DNA of 64,000 nt from Bromus sterilis. Its lineage: Eukaryota > Streptophyta > Magnoliopsida > Poales > Poaceae. Below, piece after piece: positions 10,816 through 22,198 of this stretch (its first letter is position 1; every line of letters starts with the position of its first letter). The stretch is taken from NCBI GenBank assembly GCA_950022295.1, contig OX465601.1, positions 114,161,501 to 114,225,500 of the forward strand, in the 5' to 3' direction. The position numbers were made by a program, and so were the translations under genes. The notes under the pieces were generated by a model. That model saw nothing but the letters and a program-made list of their open reading frames with translations, searched no databases and was not told the origin of the DNA.

Positions 10816-11319
10816 TTACATTCCTTCGATCCATGCATTCTAGAAAAATAGCAAAGAATCATTTTAAGGAGTTAGGCATGGTGCTTCGATTGTGTATCAT
10901 CGATGTTCATACACTTCAAACTATGATCCAAACATAAGAATGTGATCATAAATTAAAAAATATTTTCTTAAATTTGGAGCTAGCTATCTAGCTATCGTTT
11001 CCTCACGATCTTCTTCTTGACCTTCTTTGTCGTGGTTGAATAATTTAGGCCCGGGACGCCTTCACTTTTCCTCTTGAACGGGAGGAGACCTTTCTTCGGT
11101 TGGGTTGTGGTGTATGTATCCTGAGCGGCGTAGTCATCCTCCATCTTCGGATCGCCGTACTTGTCAAAGTCTTGCTCGTTGGCGACTCCATCCATTCCGA
11201 TGATGTTTCTTTTGCCTCTCCTCACTACAACGCGGCTCGGCTTTGATGGGTCGGTAATGAAGAAGCATTGGTCCACTTGGCTAGCTAGTACCCATGGCTC
11301 ATTTTTCGCGGTGACGTTT

Positions 11320-12958
11320 TGATACGTCCAAAACGTATCTATAATTTCTGCTTGCTCCATGCATGTTTTGTGTGATATTGCTATGATCTAGATACACTTT
11401 CATACACTTTTGATCATATTTGGACTAACCTATTAACTCAGTGCACCGCAGTGCCAGTTCCTGTTTTCTGCTGTTTTTCTATTTCAGTTTTCCCCCATAT
11501 AAAAAGTGCTCCAAAAATTCGGGAAAATTCAGATAAAAAATCAGCGCAGAGGAACCTTGCGGAACAACCTGGGTGGGGCCATAGGGCCACCACCAGGGGC
11601 CCAGGCGCCCTGGTGGCGCGCCCTAGGGCCTGGCCGCGCCAGGGGGCGCCTGGACCCCTGGTGGCCCCCTGGCTGCCCCCCTTCGCCTATTTATTTTCCG
11701 TCACGGGGAAACTCCGAAGACAGAACCCTTTTTCACGATCTCTCCTCTGTTCCGCCGCCGCCGCAGTTCCGAGATCGGGAGCACCAGAAGACCTCTTCCC
11801 GGCACCCTGCCGGAGGGAGGGCCGACCTCCGGGAGTCTCCTCTCCACCATGGATGCTTCCCAGATGTCTCGTGAGTAGTTTCCTTTGGACCATGGGTCCG
11901 TGATCAGTAGCTATGTGATGTTCTCCTCCCCTCTTTGTTCTTCATGGTTTAGACCTCGTGAGCTGCCCTGCATGATCGAGGCACTTTTGTAATATTTCTG
12001 TTGTTGCTATGCTGAGTTTGATGGGATCTGATGGATTATGAGATTATGTTCAGATTGTGATTGAGTAATATATTTGGTTCTTATCTCTTATATTTTTTTT
12101 CTTAAGTAATTCTTGCATGTTCTCCGTTGCTGTTTATTGCTTTGGCCAAGTAGTAGGTAGTAACTCCAAGAGGGAACGTTTTGCTCGATTGTGGGTTCAT
12201 GCCCCCTGATGACTAGCTTGAGTGACAGAAACATGAGTCTAGGGGATGTGTTGTTTCCACAAGGGGGAAAACACCGGTGCTTGTAACCGCGGTTACAAGG
12301 ATTGTCTACTTTACACAAAGTACTTTTTAATGTAGTTGTCTGTTGCTTTGGGTTTACACTTTGGGTGGGGCTCGCAACTTAATACCAGCGAGATGTTCTG
12401 GATAGATATCTCAAGGTGGATGATTAGTAGTAGATGCAGTTGGATTTCGGTCTACTTATTTTAGCGTTCTGCCCATGCTTTTGAGCCTCTTCCTTTCTTT
12501 TGTAGCATAGTTAGCATTGCGGTGCGTTCATAATCCTGTCAATTTCCCTTCTGTAATTTGTTCACCTCGCATAGCAGTTTTATCATCTTTTGGGAGAGAG
12601 ACATCACTAGTGAACATCACGTATCCCGGTCCATATCCTCATCACTGTTTACACGCTCATTTACTTTTCTTCTTTTACTTTCAGTTGCTATCATTATCCC
12701 TTGCGTTTGATCCTTTGTGAACAACAAGACCGGAGAGATTGACAACCTCTCTGAACTTCGTTGGGAACAAATTTATTTGTGTCTTTGTGCAGGTCCGCGC
12801 CAGTTGCACCGCGGACACCTACTTATCATCTCTGGAGTCCTACTGGAGACAAACCTTGGTATCTTTACTGAGGGAAATTTTCTGCGGTGCTACATCACAC
12901 CTTCTGCTTGGGGTTACCAACGAAGGGCGAGAAATCACTATCATCACCTCGCACATCA
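11320..12958 (+). repeat. 5' LTR (1639 bp)
   Basis: Bounded by TG...CA and by the CGTTT target duplication on its left. It contains the GC-rich 'ccaccaggggcc' tract and a TATA-like 'tatttatt' near 11688. The ORFs inside it are LTR sequence and recur in the 3' LTR. Confidence 0.93.
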
Positions 12959-12969
12959 AGCCAAATTTC

Positions 12970-12987
12970 TGGCGCCGTTGTCGGGGA
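12970..12987 (+). other. Primer binding site, tRNA-Asp type
   Basis: TGGCGCCGTTGTCGGGGA lies 11 bp after the 5' LTR. It matches the 3' end of plant tRNA-Asp except for one base (T for C at position 12), as judged from memory of that tRNA. Confidence 0.8.
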
Positions 12988-13159
12988 CTCCGAGTGCTAA
13001 GATAGGGGAGTTGCACACTACCCTTTACCTTTGTTTTTTAGTCTTGTTAGTTTACCTTTCCAGTTTTTGCATTTGCCTTTGTGTCTTATTTGAAAAACCA
13101 CAAAAATAGTTGCTACCTTTTTCCTTTGTCTTCCTTTGCCTAGTGATGCTATCCTCACC

Positions 13160-14323
13160 ATGGGTGCTGAACCACCCAAATATGGAGGGATGGACATGTT
13201 TCACTTGGATCGTCTTCGATCAATTTGTGCTCGCGCTAAAAACCCAACCGACTTGGTTGAGGTAAAATCATTGGATGAGCATGCTCATTATACGTGGCAC
13301 CGCCTATCTGAGAAAGGGAAAAACTTATGGGACCAAATACAAACTTCTTATTGCTATGCTGAGTGTTTATGCCACATTTATGATTTTACTTGCTGCTCTA
13401 AGATAGAGCGTAAACACCTTCCTTTCCAATGTGAGTTTAATGAAAATGATATTCTATCTTCTTATGCCAAAGGTGTTTATGATTACTTTGATGTTGAAAA
13501 GATTGAAGAGTTTGTTTCTTTTAAAGGTGCTTATGAGATTGCTTCTTTGATTGAAAAGTATTACGATACTATTCACGAGTCTGAAAACTTTGCTGTTCTT
13601 GCTTATTGCTTTGAGAATTATACTTCCAATGTTTATATTGAGGATTTTAAAAATAGAATGCTTGCTGCCCAAGAAGAGGCTAATGATTGCTATGAAGATG
13701 AATCTTATGATTCCGAGGACTCACTTGATACTTCCCTTTCTGATGATTTTGATACTTGCTTTGTTGATGGCCATGATGCCACTATGGATGATGCCTACGG
13801 AGATGAACTTTCTATAGTTCCTTATGTTAAGCATGAAATTATTGTTGTTGCACCCACACTTGATTGCCCTATTATCCTTTTGAAATCTCCAACTATTCTG
13901 GAGAATTTTGCTCTTATCAAGGCTCAATGTGATGGGTTGCATCTATCTTATCATCCTAAAAACCGTGTTGAAAACAATACACGTGTGCTTGTAGGTCATG
14001 AACAACATGATTTTTATATTCTTGATGTTATTCATGATGCTACTGAAAATTACTTTGAGAGAGGAAAGTTTGGTTGTAGAAACTTCCATGTTACAAAAAC
14101 TCCTCTCTTCATGTTGAAATTTTTGAAGTTGTTCTTGTTCTACCTTCCTATGCATGTCACTTTGTGCTTCTTTGATTTATTTTCTTACAAGATGCCTATG
14201 CTTAGGAAGTGGGTTAGGCTTAAATATGTTTCATATTTTCTTCTTGATGCTCTCTTTTGCTTCAAAATTCTTATTCTTGTGAGAGCATCTTTTATAATCT
14301 TCATGCCTAGCTTAAAGGCATAA
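13160..14323 (+). CDS. Intact 387-aa ORF of unknown function inside the LTR element
   Basis: The first ATG with a plausible context is at 13160 (MGAEPPKYGGMDMF); the frame is open a little upstream without an ATG. I do not recognise a gag, protease, reverse transcriptase or integrase domain. The N-terminal two fifths is mixed-charge and Cys/Tyr-rich. Residues about 170-215 are very acidic (EDESYDSEDSLDTSLSDDFD). The last 100 residues hold strongly hydrophobic stretches (LFMLKFLKLFLFYLPMHVTL and VSYFLLDALFCFKILIL). There is no internal stop. It occupies the usual gag position, right after the primer site. It could be a highly diverged gag, a captured host fragment, or an ORF kept open only because the insertion is young. 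I have seen this type of ORF in Triticeae repeats but know of no assigned function. Confidence 0.6.
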   Translation: MGAEPPKYGGMDMFHLDRLRSICARAKNPTDLVEVKSLDEHAHYTWHRLSEKGKNLWDQIQTSYCYAECLCHIYDFTCCSKIERKHLPFQCEFNENDILSSYAKGVYDYFDVEKIEEFVSFKGAYEIASLIEKYYDTIHESENFAVLAYCFENYTSNVYIEDFKNRMLAAQEEANDCYEDESYDSEDSLDTSLSDDFDTCFVDGHDATMDDAYGDELSIVPYVKHEIIVVAPTLDCPIILLKSPTILENFALIKAQCDGLHLSYHPKNRVENNTRVLVGHEQHDFYILDVIHDATENYFERGKFGCRNFHVTKTPLFMLKFLKLFLFYLPMHVTLCFFDLFSYKMPMLRKWVRLKYVSYFLLDALFCFKILILVRASFIIFMPSLKA

Positions 14324-17122
14324 AAGAAAGCGCTTTTGGGAGGCAGCCCACAACGAATTAGGTTTCTTTTTGCTTTTGTTGTGTCTTGATGTTTGTTACT
14401 ACTGTATCAACATCATTGTATCTTTATTTTTCAGCTTTGTTCCAAGTTATAGCCTCTTATGATAAGGGAAGCAAAAGTTGTGACATGCTGTCCAGAAAAC
14501 AGATTCTGTCCCTTGAAAGAAAAATTCGAATCAAATCACCAGATCATCTTTTTGATCTGAATTTGTTTGAAAGCATGCTCTATACAATTGTGAAACTTCC
14601 GTATGTTCTGAGGTTTTTGATTTGAGTTGCAGAAGTGCCCCTAAAAAATTCTTTACTACCTGCTGTTCTGTTTTTCACAGATTCTGCCACGTTTTGTCTC
14701 TCCTAACTTTTGCAAACCTTAAGCTTGCTTTTTCTTTGCAAAAACCTTTTGGCACTCTTGAGAAACCGTAGCTCTTCAATAATATCTTTATATCCAGTGG
14801 GAAAAAATTATTTATTAAGGGTACTAACCTCTCTAATCAGCTTATGATGAGTTATGTATGAAGGGAGTTTTCAAGTGTGCGATGGAAGATGATGAAAGAA
14901 GATTCAGGAGTGTCAAGCGCTCAAGCTTGGGGATGCCCCCATGTATCCCGAAAAAATATTCAAGGAGACTCAAGCGTCTAAGCTTGGGGATGCCCCCGTG
15001 CATCCCCTTCTCCATCAACAATCATCAGTTCCTCCTTCGTCTCACTATATTTTTATCACTTCATGCGTTATGTGCTATGCTTGGAGCGTCTCGCTCTTAG
15101 GTTTTATATTTAGTTTTATTTATTTTTTCTTGCTGTTCATAACAAGTTAGATCCCTTCTTACTTTGTGTGGGAGAGAAACACGCTCCACTCCAATCTAGA
15201 ACACATCATAGGATTTTTTCCTGCTTATCTTTTTGCTGTTGTGTGTTCTTTATCTTTTCGTAGCTACTGCCATGTTTAATTTTAGTCTTAGTTTGTCTTT
15301 AGCAAGAGCCTTGGCTTTTGTTTAGTTTGTTGCTGGAACTCTTTTTAGTTTTCATGTTTATCTTGTTAAAGAGAGTTGGTTGTTGCACTGAGTTGTGTCT
15401 TGTCTTGAAAGTAGGTAATTGAGGTTGCTATTTAATTCTAGTAGTAACTTGCAATAGTTTTGAAGTATTGATGTGAGTAATGTTTGAACTTTTTGGTGTC
15501 AAGAGCTCTAGCCTATTAGTGGTAGGTGTCGTATTTTGGGCAATCCGTGTGTATTTTCAAAACCTACAAAACTAGTTGAGAACTCTAGCTACTAGATGGA
15601 TCACTAATCTTTGGAGGGATCGAATATTAGAGAACACTCACGTACCATGAGTCGAGGATGCGCAAGGATAACCAAACCCCCATACACTCCTCCTCGGGGT
15701 ACTTTTCTCTTTGTGAACCTCCTTATTAGATTGAGAGTTACCGAATAAGTGCATGAGTTCTTCGGACTAATGTAAGTATTGAAAGTTGACACTTCCACCT
15801 TCCCATATTTTGCTAGCCTCTCCCGTGCCGTGCATTGCCTTCTTCTCACTCCGAGAATTGGTGTCCACCTTCGCCGGTACATCCAAACCCTTGGCATGAT
15901 ACGCTCTATCATCATAAGCCTCCTTATATCTTTCCTCAAAACAGCCACCATACCTACCTATCAAGGCATTTCCATAGCCTTTCCGAGATATATTGCCATG
16001 CAACATCCACCTCTTCATGACTTGATCTTCATGTCATACATGTTCCTGCTACACTGGCAGCGACATACATTGCATACATCATGATAGTTACATCTTCTTT
16101 ATGATTTTGAGTACCTTGTAAAGTGTGAAAGATCTCCTTTACCTTCTTGTAAAATAGAGTGTTGCCCTTAAGTGAGGAAAAGATCCCAAAGTGGACACAA
16201 TAAAAGATCCCAAAGAGGACAAATGAGAGTTAAATAGAAAGAGCCATTGAGGCCACCAAAAAAATACAAAAAATAGAAAAAAGAGAAAAAAAATAAATAA
16301 AAAGAGAGAAAGGGGCAACACTACTATCCTTTTGAGAGATCCACACTAGTACTCCCTTTATATCCTTGTACTCCATAGAGATGATCATTATGCATATAGC
16401 TATGTGGGGACCTTCACACTATAGAACTTGGCTTGCATATTCCAAGGATGAGCCTCCTCAAACGAGCTCTAGGTCTTCATGAGCGAGCAAGTTAGATGCA
16501 CCCCCACTAGTTCCATTGGAGAGCTTCCTAGCTCATATGTGCATCCGTTGCATGGCAATCCCTACTCCTCACATCATATCTGTCATTTGGCATCTCTTGC
16601 CTATGATTGTCCTCATTGATGTGAGCCTTTCTCATCCTTTTTGTCTTCCTCCTCCGTACTCCTCTCTTTGCCATCCTAAGTGTCAACTCTCGTGCTTACG
16701 CTCATCCATTGCATGAGTGCTCAAAATATTAAAAAAGGAGTGGATCAAATTGACTTGTACCTGGCTAGTGGTCTGGGGACGAGTCAAGATAAGATTCCAG
16801 AAAAAGACCAAGTGTGAAACTTTAGTAGATTGAGTTCTCAACAAATAAATGTTTTTCTCGTATTCCCTATCCCCCTTCTTGCACGCAAACACCATTTGGA
16901 GACATTCGAGTCACGGACAGCGAGAGCTCTTGCACCTAATGTTCTTTTGTTACTTGTTTCAATGCTAATATAGACTCTTGCATGTTATGACTTGAATTGA
17001 ATCTCTAACCTTGATTGCTTTACTTTTCAAAGTTCTTATATGGTTGCTAGCATGTCACTACAGAAATTATGCCGTTATCATTTACCTACTCGAGGACGAG
17101 CAGGAATTAAGCTTGGGGATGT
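14324..17122 (+). other. Non-coding 3' internal region of the LTR element
   Basis: This contains two 'aagcttggggatgcccc' phrases (about 14930-15000) and a long AT-rich stretch with no protein domains, ending at the purine-rich tract before the 3' LTR. The same region, inverted and diverged, occupies 23853-28080 in the neighbouring retroelement, which identifies them as relatives. Confidence 0.75.
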
Positions 17123-18733
17123 TGATACGTCCAAAACGTATCTATAATTTCTGCTTGCTCCATGCATGTTTTGTGTGATATTGCTATGATCTAGATACAC
17201 TTTCATACACTTTTGATCATATTTGGACTAACCTATTAACTCAGTGCACCACAGTGCCAGTTCCTGTTTTCTGCTGTTTTTCTATTTCAGTTTTCCCCCA
17301 TATAAAAAGTGCTCCAAAAATTCGGGAAAATTCAGATAAAAAATCAGCGCAGAGGAACCTTCCGGAAGAACCTGGGTGGTGCCAGAGGGCCACCACCAGG
17401 GGGCCAGGCGCCCTAGGGCCTGGCCACGCCAGGGGGGCGCCTGGACCCCTGGTGGCCCCCCTGGCTTCCCCCTTCGCCTATTTATTCTCCGTCACGGGGA
17501 AACTCCGAAGACAGAACCCTTTTTCGCGATCTCTCCTCTGTTCCGCCGCCGCCGCGCTTCCGAGATCGGGAACACCAGAAGACCTCTTCCCAGCACCCTG
17601 CCGGAGGGAGGGACGACCTCCGGGAGGATGCTTTCCGGATGTCTCGTGAGTAGTTTCCTTTGGACCATGGGTCCATGATCAGTAGCTATGTGATGTTCTC
17701 CTCCCCTCTTTGTTCTTCATGGTTTAGACCTCGTGAGCTGCCCTACATGATCGAGGCACTTTTGTAATATTTCTGTTGTTGCTATGCTGAGTTTGATGGG
17801 ATATGATGGATTATGAGATTATGTTCAGATTGTGATTGAGTAATATATTTGGTTCTTATCTCTTATATTTTTTTTCTTAAGTAATTCTTGCATGTTCTCC
17901 GTTGCTGTTTATTGCGTTGGCCAAGTAGTAGGTAGTAACTCCAAGAGGGAACGTTTTGCTCGATTGTGGGTTCATGCCCCCTGATGACTAGCTTGAGTGA
18001 CAGAAACATGAGTCTAGGGGATGTGCTGTTGCCACAAGGGGGAAAACAACGGTGCTTGTAACCACGGTTACAAGGATTGTTTACTTTACGCAAAGTACTT
18101 TTTAATGCAGTTGTCTGTTGCTTTGGGTTTACACTTTGGGTGGGGCTCGCAACTTAATACTAGCGAGATGTTCTGGATAGATATCTCAAGGTGGATGATT
18201 AGTAGTAGATGCAGTTGGATTTCGGTATACTTATTTTGGCGTTCTGCCCATGCTTTTGAGCCTCTTCCTTTCTTTTGTAGCATAGTTAGCATTGCGGTGC
18301 GTTCATAATCCTGTCAATTGCCCTTCTGTAATTTGTTCACCTCGCATAGAAGTTTTATCATCTCTTGGGAGAGAGACATCACTAGTGAACATCACGTATC
18401 CCGGTCCATATCCTCATCACTGTTTACACGCTCATTTACTTTTCTGCTTTTACTTTCAGTTGCTATCATTATCCCTTGCGTTTGATCCTTTGTGAACAAC
18501 AAGACCGGAGAGATTGACAACCTCTCTGAACTTCGTTGGGAACAAAGTTATTTGTGTCTGTGTGCAGGTCCGCATCAGTTGCGTCGCTGACACCTACTTA
18601 TCATCTCTGGAGTCCAGCTGGAGACAAACCTTGGTATCTTTACTGAGGGAAATTTTCTGCTGTGCTACATCACACCTTCCACTTGGGGTTACCAACGAAG
18701 GGCGAGAAATCACTATCATCACCTCGCACATCA
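17123..18733 (+). repeat. 3' LTR (1611 bp)
   Basis: Direct repeat of 11320-12958, followed by the CGTTT duplication at 18734-18738. Confidence 0.93.
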
Positions 18734-20932
18734 CGTTTGCACCCGCAGACTTGGATTTGGCTTTGGGTATAAGCATGGTGGTGAAGTACCGGTCTTCTTT
18801 TACGACGCTCTTGGCCCATCTCACACGGAACATCGGCACCTTCTCTCCACAGTAGTCGAGCTCCCATATGTCCTTGATCCTTCCATAGAATCTTTCCTTG
18901 ACCTCATCGGTGTAGAATATCCCCGTTACCCCTGAGTTCTGGTAATCGCAGTTATTGTCGTTTTCCTCCGTGTAAAATGTGTAGCCGTTGATATCATACG
19001 CTTGATAGGTCATCAGGTTGCGTGCGGCACCCTGTGACAAGGTGAATATCATATTTTCTTCCTCGGAAGCGTTCCTTCGCGGGGGATTAGCACGAAGCTC
19101 GTCCCTGAACCAAGTCATGAAACCGGAGTTGTGCTCTTTGATTAGCCGTGGATCTCAGTCCGTTATCTGCAGGCGCTGGTCACTGTACTTCTTCCTGATT
19201 AAATCCTTGTGCTTTACTATCCAAGGATCGACCAGCTGGATGTGTTGTAGCGCGACTAGGCTTGCTCTTTCAAAGTCGATGTCTCGACCGTCAAAGTTTA
19301 CATGCATTGCGCGGCTTCCCTCGTGGTGACCACACCCATCGGTCCTGCCAAAGTTGTTGACGGCCAAACCAACAGGGTTCTCGGTGTTGAGATAATTCGT
19401 GCAAAAAGAGATGCACTCTTCGGTTAGAAAGCCCTTCTCTATGCTTGCATTTGGACGGGACCTGTTACGAACGTATTTTTTGATGTGTCCATTCATCCTT
19501 TCGAACGGCATCATGCTGCGCAGAAACGTAGGCCCGAGTTGGACGATATCCTCCACGACGTGGATCAGCAGATGCACCATAATGTCGAAGAACGCGGGCG
19601 GGAAATAGATCTCAAGCTCGCATAATATGAGCACGATCTCCTCCTGTATCCTTTTGAGTTGCGTAGCGCAAATCGACTTCCGGGAGATGACGTCAAAAAA
19701 TTTGCAAAGGCCAAACAACGTTTTACGGACGTGCTCGTCCATTATCCCTCGCATCGCAACCGGGAGAATCTGCGTCATCAGCACGGCACAGTCGTGAGAT
19801 TTCCCGCTGAAACGCTGCTTCGCTTCGTCTAGGTATTTGCTTATCTTCCCCGCATAGCCGTTCGGAAATTTTACTCCTATGAGGCAGTGGATAAACCGCT
19901 TGATCTCCTCCTCGCACAGAGTGAAGCATGCCGGGGGGCAGTGATCAATACCGGTCTTCTTCTTGGTCGTTCTTTTTCGTTTGCGAGAGTTTTGCGTTTC
20001 CGTATCCTCTTCCTCCTCCGGCTCATCATCGTCGTCACTAGGGGGGTGAAGTTCCCTCCTGATGCCCATAAATTTCAAGTCATTCCTTGCTTTTGGCCCG
20101 TCCTTGGTCTTCTCCGGCATTTCAAGTCATATCGACTAACACAGCACACCGAACATGTGGTTTTATCTTCGTCCTCACCCTGATAGATCATGCAATCATT
20201 TATGCAGACGTGGTATTTAACGTGCGGAAGATCGAGAGGACAAAGGAATTTCTTGGCCTCAGCGATACTAGTTGGGCACGTGTTGCCCTTCAGCAGACGA
20301 TCGTGCCAGAATGCCATGTTATCATCGAAGCTTTCGTCGGTCCGTTTGTGTTTTGCCTTCATCTCCATAGCCCCAAGTGTTACATTCAAGCGGGTATCCC
20401 CGTCGTTGCATCCTTCGTACAACTTCGTAATCGCGTCTTTCTCGAGTTGCGCCATCTTGGCTTTCTCTCTAGCTGCACCTCTTGCGTTCAACGCCTCGTT
20501 GACAAGCAGCTCTTGAACATGAGGGTCCCGCACCCAGCTTGAATCCTCATCATGTCTGACATCTTGATATTCATGTCCGGCATCTTGATCTACATGATCC
20601 GCTTCGACATCTTCTTCATGATCATGTACGGGATGCTCTTCGTCTTCTCGCCCGCCGCTGTTTTCTGGTTGCCCTTCCTCATTTACTGGCGCCCCACCAT
20701 TGACGTCCTCCTCCTCACCAGCTTCATCACTTATCCACTGTGTGTAGCCATCCATCAAACCATTACGCTTTAGGTGTCTTTGCAATATTCCGGAATCAGG
20801 CTCGGTCACGCACTGCAGTTTGCATCTCCGACACGGACATCTTATATCCGACCTATTATTCCTTAGCATGTCATTTGTCGCACATTGCATCCACCTAGCC
20901 ACGGTGATATCGCTCAGCATCTCGCGGACCAT

Positions 20933-21440
20933 GATCGATCACCAGCGTGCACGGAGAGAGCAACACAATTATATATCACAGTCGTCGCCGGAAAAATTCG
21001 GCATGACTTTCCCTAATAATGCATGGGAGCATGCGGAGAGTGCGTCAGAAATTTGCTGAAACGGAAATGAATCGACATTTCGGCAAAACATTGGCCACTC
21101 AAGATACACATATACATCAAACCACCATAAGCTTCACATATACATCAAACCACCACAAGCTTCACATATACATCAAACCCAAGCTTCACATATAGAACAA
21201 ACCCCAAGCTAATAAAGGCAAGTATATGGGTCATAAATGGAACAAAAGAGTTTGGGAGGAGGTCTACTTACTTCAATATGAAACAAAATAGATGTAATGC
21301 CAAGTATCGATGGATAAATGGAAGAAATGAGGTGGGGAGGAGGAGAAAACCGAATAGATCTAGGGTGAGAAGAGTGGATCTAGTTTGAGAATTGTGTGGA
21401 GTGAATGAGAGGTGGTAGGTGGGGTGGAGTAGATAAGGGC
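20933..21440 (-). promoter_or_regulatory. Upstream/leader region of the CACTA TNP2 gene
   Basis: At 20990-21010 and 21058-21084 it carries two phrases ('gaaaaattcggcatgac' and 'aaacgga..tgaatc.acatttcgg') that also occur upstream of the second CACTA gene (9125-9140 and 9183-9209). At 21106-21212 there are about four tandem units of 'cacatatacatcaaaccac..aagctt'. Transcription would start near the right terminus and run left. Confidence 0.45.
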
Positions 21441-21852
21441 AGCTCTAGGCATTTAGTGGCGCATATAGAAAGTCAGTGGTGGCGCATTGGTGAAATGCGC
21501 CACCCCTAAGCTCTTATGGGTGGCGCATTAGAGAAATGCGCCACCCCTAAGGACCTTATGGGTGGCGCATTTACAGAATGCGCCACCCCTAAGCTCTTAG
21601 GGGTGGCGCATTCTGTGTATGCGCCACCTATAAGGTTCTTAGGGGTGGCGCATACTGATAGATGCGCCACGTATAAGATCATCCAGGCTGGCCCACTCTT
21701 AGGGGTGGCGCACTGGAAAATAATGCGCCACCCATAAGACCTTATGGGTGGCGCATTATTTTCCAGTGCGCCACCCCTAACAGATTGTGGCGCATGGCCT
21801 TCTATATGCGCCACTAATAAGGTTTCCATCTATAGCTATTTCCCTAGTAGTG
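21440..21852. repeat. Right terminus and subterminal repeat array of the 17-kb CACTA
   Basis: At least a dozen 'gtggcgca/tgcgccac' motifs, mostly as facing pairs, run up to the terminal TTCCCTAGTAGTG. The open frame spanning 21506-21829 consists only of this repeat. Confidence 0.9.
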
Positions 21853-22198
21853 CCGGCGGGAAAACGCCAGCGATGTTGCTGGCCATGAGCGAGATGAACG
21901 GCATCGCTGTGCGGATCAAGGGCGGCCTGCCGCTTGTTCCCAAGGTGTGGTTTCCATAGACCGTATCATATATGAAGAAAAGACTCGTGCAGTTTGGTTG
22001 CGATTTGATGCCTATTATGTTGCTCCTGCCCTAGTCTGGATGTGTGATGAATTATGATGTGCTTTGGTTTTTCAAATAACCTTAAAGGTTTTGATTTTCT
22101 TTTAAAAACTTTGTTGAGTCCTGTTCGAAAGGTTTACATTGATAAATATTCTTTCAATTGCATATTTATAATCGTAACTTTTTTGTATTATTCACATT
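21853..22198 (+). pseudogene. P450 pseudogene A, 3' part and flank
   Basis: Continues from 4720 after the CACTA. It starts with the duplicated CCG, then the last coding codons (MSEMNGIAVRIKGGLPLVPKV-FP) to the stop at 21957-21959, then the 3' flank as in the intact gene. It is cut at 22198 by the reverse-oriented LTR element. Confidence 0.88.

Larger units (their letters stand above)
11320..18733 (+). mobile_element. 7.4-kb non-autonomous LTR retrotransposon nested in the CACTA
   Basis: Two long direct LTRs (11320-12958 and 17123-18733) start TGATACGTCC and end ACATCA. The element is flanked by a 5-bp duplication, CGTTT (11315-11319 and 18734-18738), lying inside the DUF4216 coding part of the transposase. 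There is a primer site after the 5' LTR and a purine-rich 'agcttggggatg' just before the 3' LTR. The internal region has one long ORF of unknown kind and no reverse transcriptase, integrase or RNase H. The LTRs are closely similar apart from small indels (for example about 28 bp missing in the 3' copy near 17405 and a shortened stretch near 17625), so the insertion is fairly young. Confidence 0.93.
10992..20932 (-). pseudogene. CACTA TNP2-type transposase, core-deleted and split by a retrotransposon
   Basis: Read on the minus strand from ATG 20932. The start carries a transposase-associated domain (RCPCRRCKLQC near residues 31-41; SGILQRHLKRNGLMDGY), a long acidic linker, and the beginning of the Tnp2 domain ending CSVCCVSRY at about 20130. 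The roughly 300-residue catalytic core that normally follows is missing. Sequence resumes out of frame at about 20117 with the segment before the DUF4218 domain (KFMGIRRELHPP, then FPNGYAGKISKYLDEAKQRF and MMPFERMNGHIKKYVRNRSR), up to an in-frame TGA at 19155. The C-terminal DUF4216-like domain begins after that stop, is cut at 18739 by the LTR retrotransposon, and finishes at 11314-10992 with a basic tail. So the gene has one deletion with frameshift, one nonsense codon and one insertion. The family excises and integrates CACTA elements; this copy cannot. Confidence 0.85.
4721..21852. mobile_element. 17.1-kb CACTA (En/Spm) DNA transposon, interrupted by an LTR retrotransposon
   Basis: The element begins CACTACTAGGGAA at 4721 and ends with the exact inverse, TTCCCTAGTAGTG, at 21852. 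A 3-bp target duplication, CCG, is present at 4718-4720 and 21853-21855, and removing the insert restores the P450 sequence. Both ends carry arrays of 'gtggcgca/tgcgccac' motifs. Inside are two decayed transposon genes, both on the minus strand: a TNP2-type transposase (20932 to 10992) and a second, TNPA-position gene with a C48-like domain (9012 to 5495). Without the nested retroelement (11320-18733 plus TSD) it would be about 9.7 kb. Both genes are broken, so it could only move with a helper. Confidence 0.94.

Noticed and set aside
21506..21829. Frames with repeated 'ATPK/GGA' peptides
   Set aside because: They are translations of the subterminal 10-12-bp motif array, not genes.
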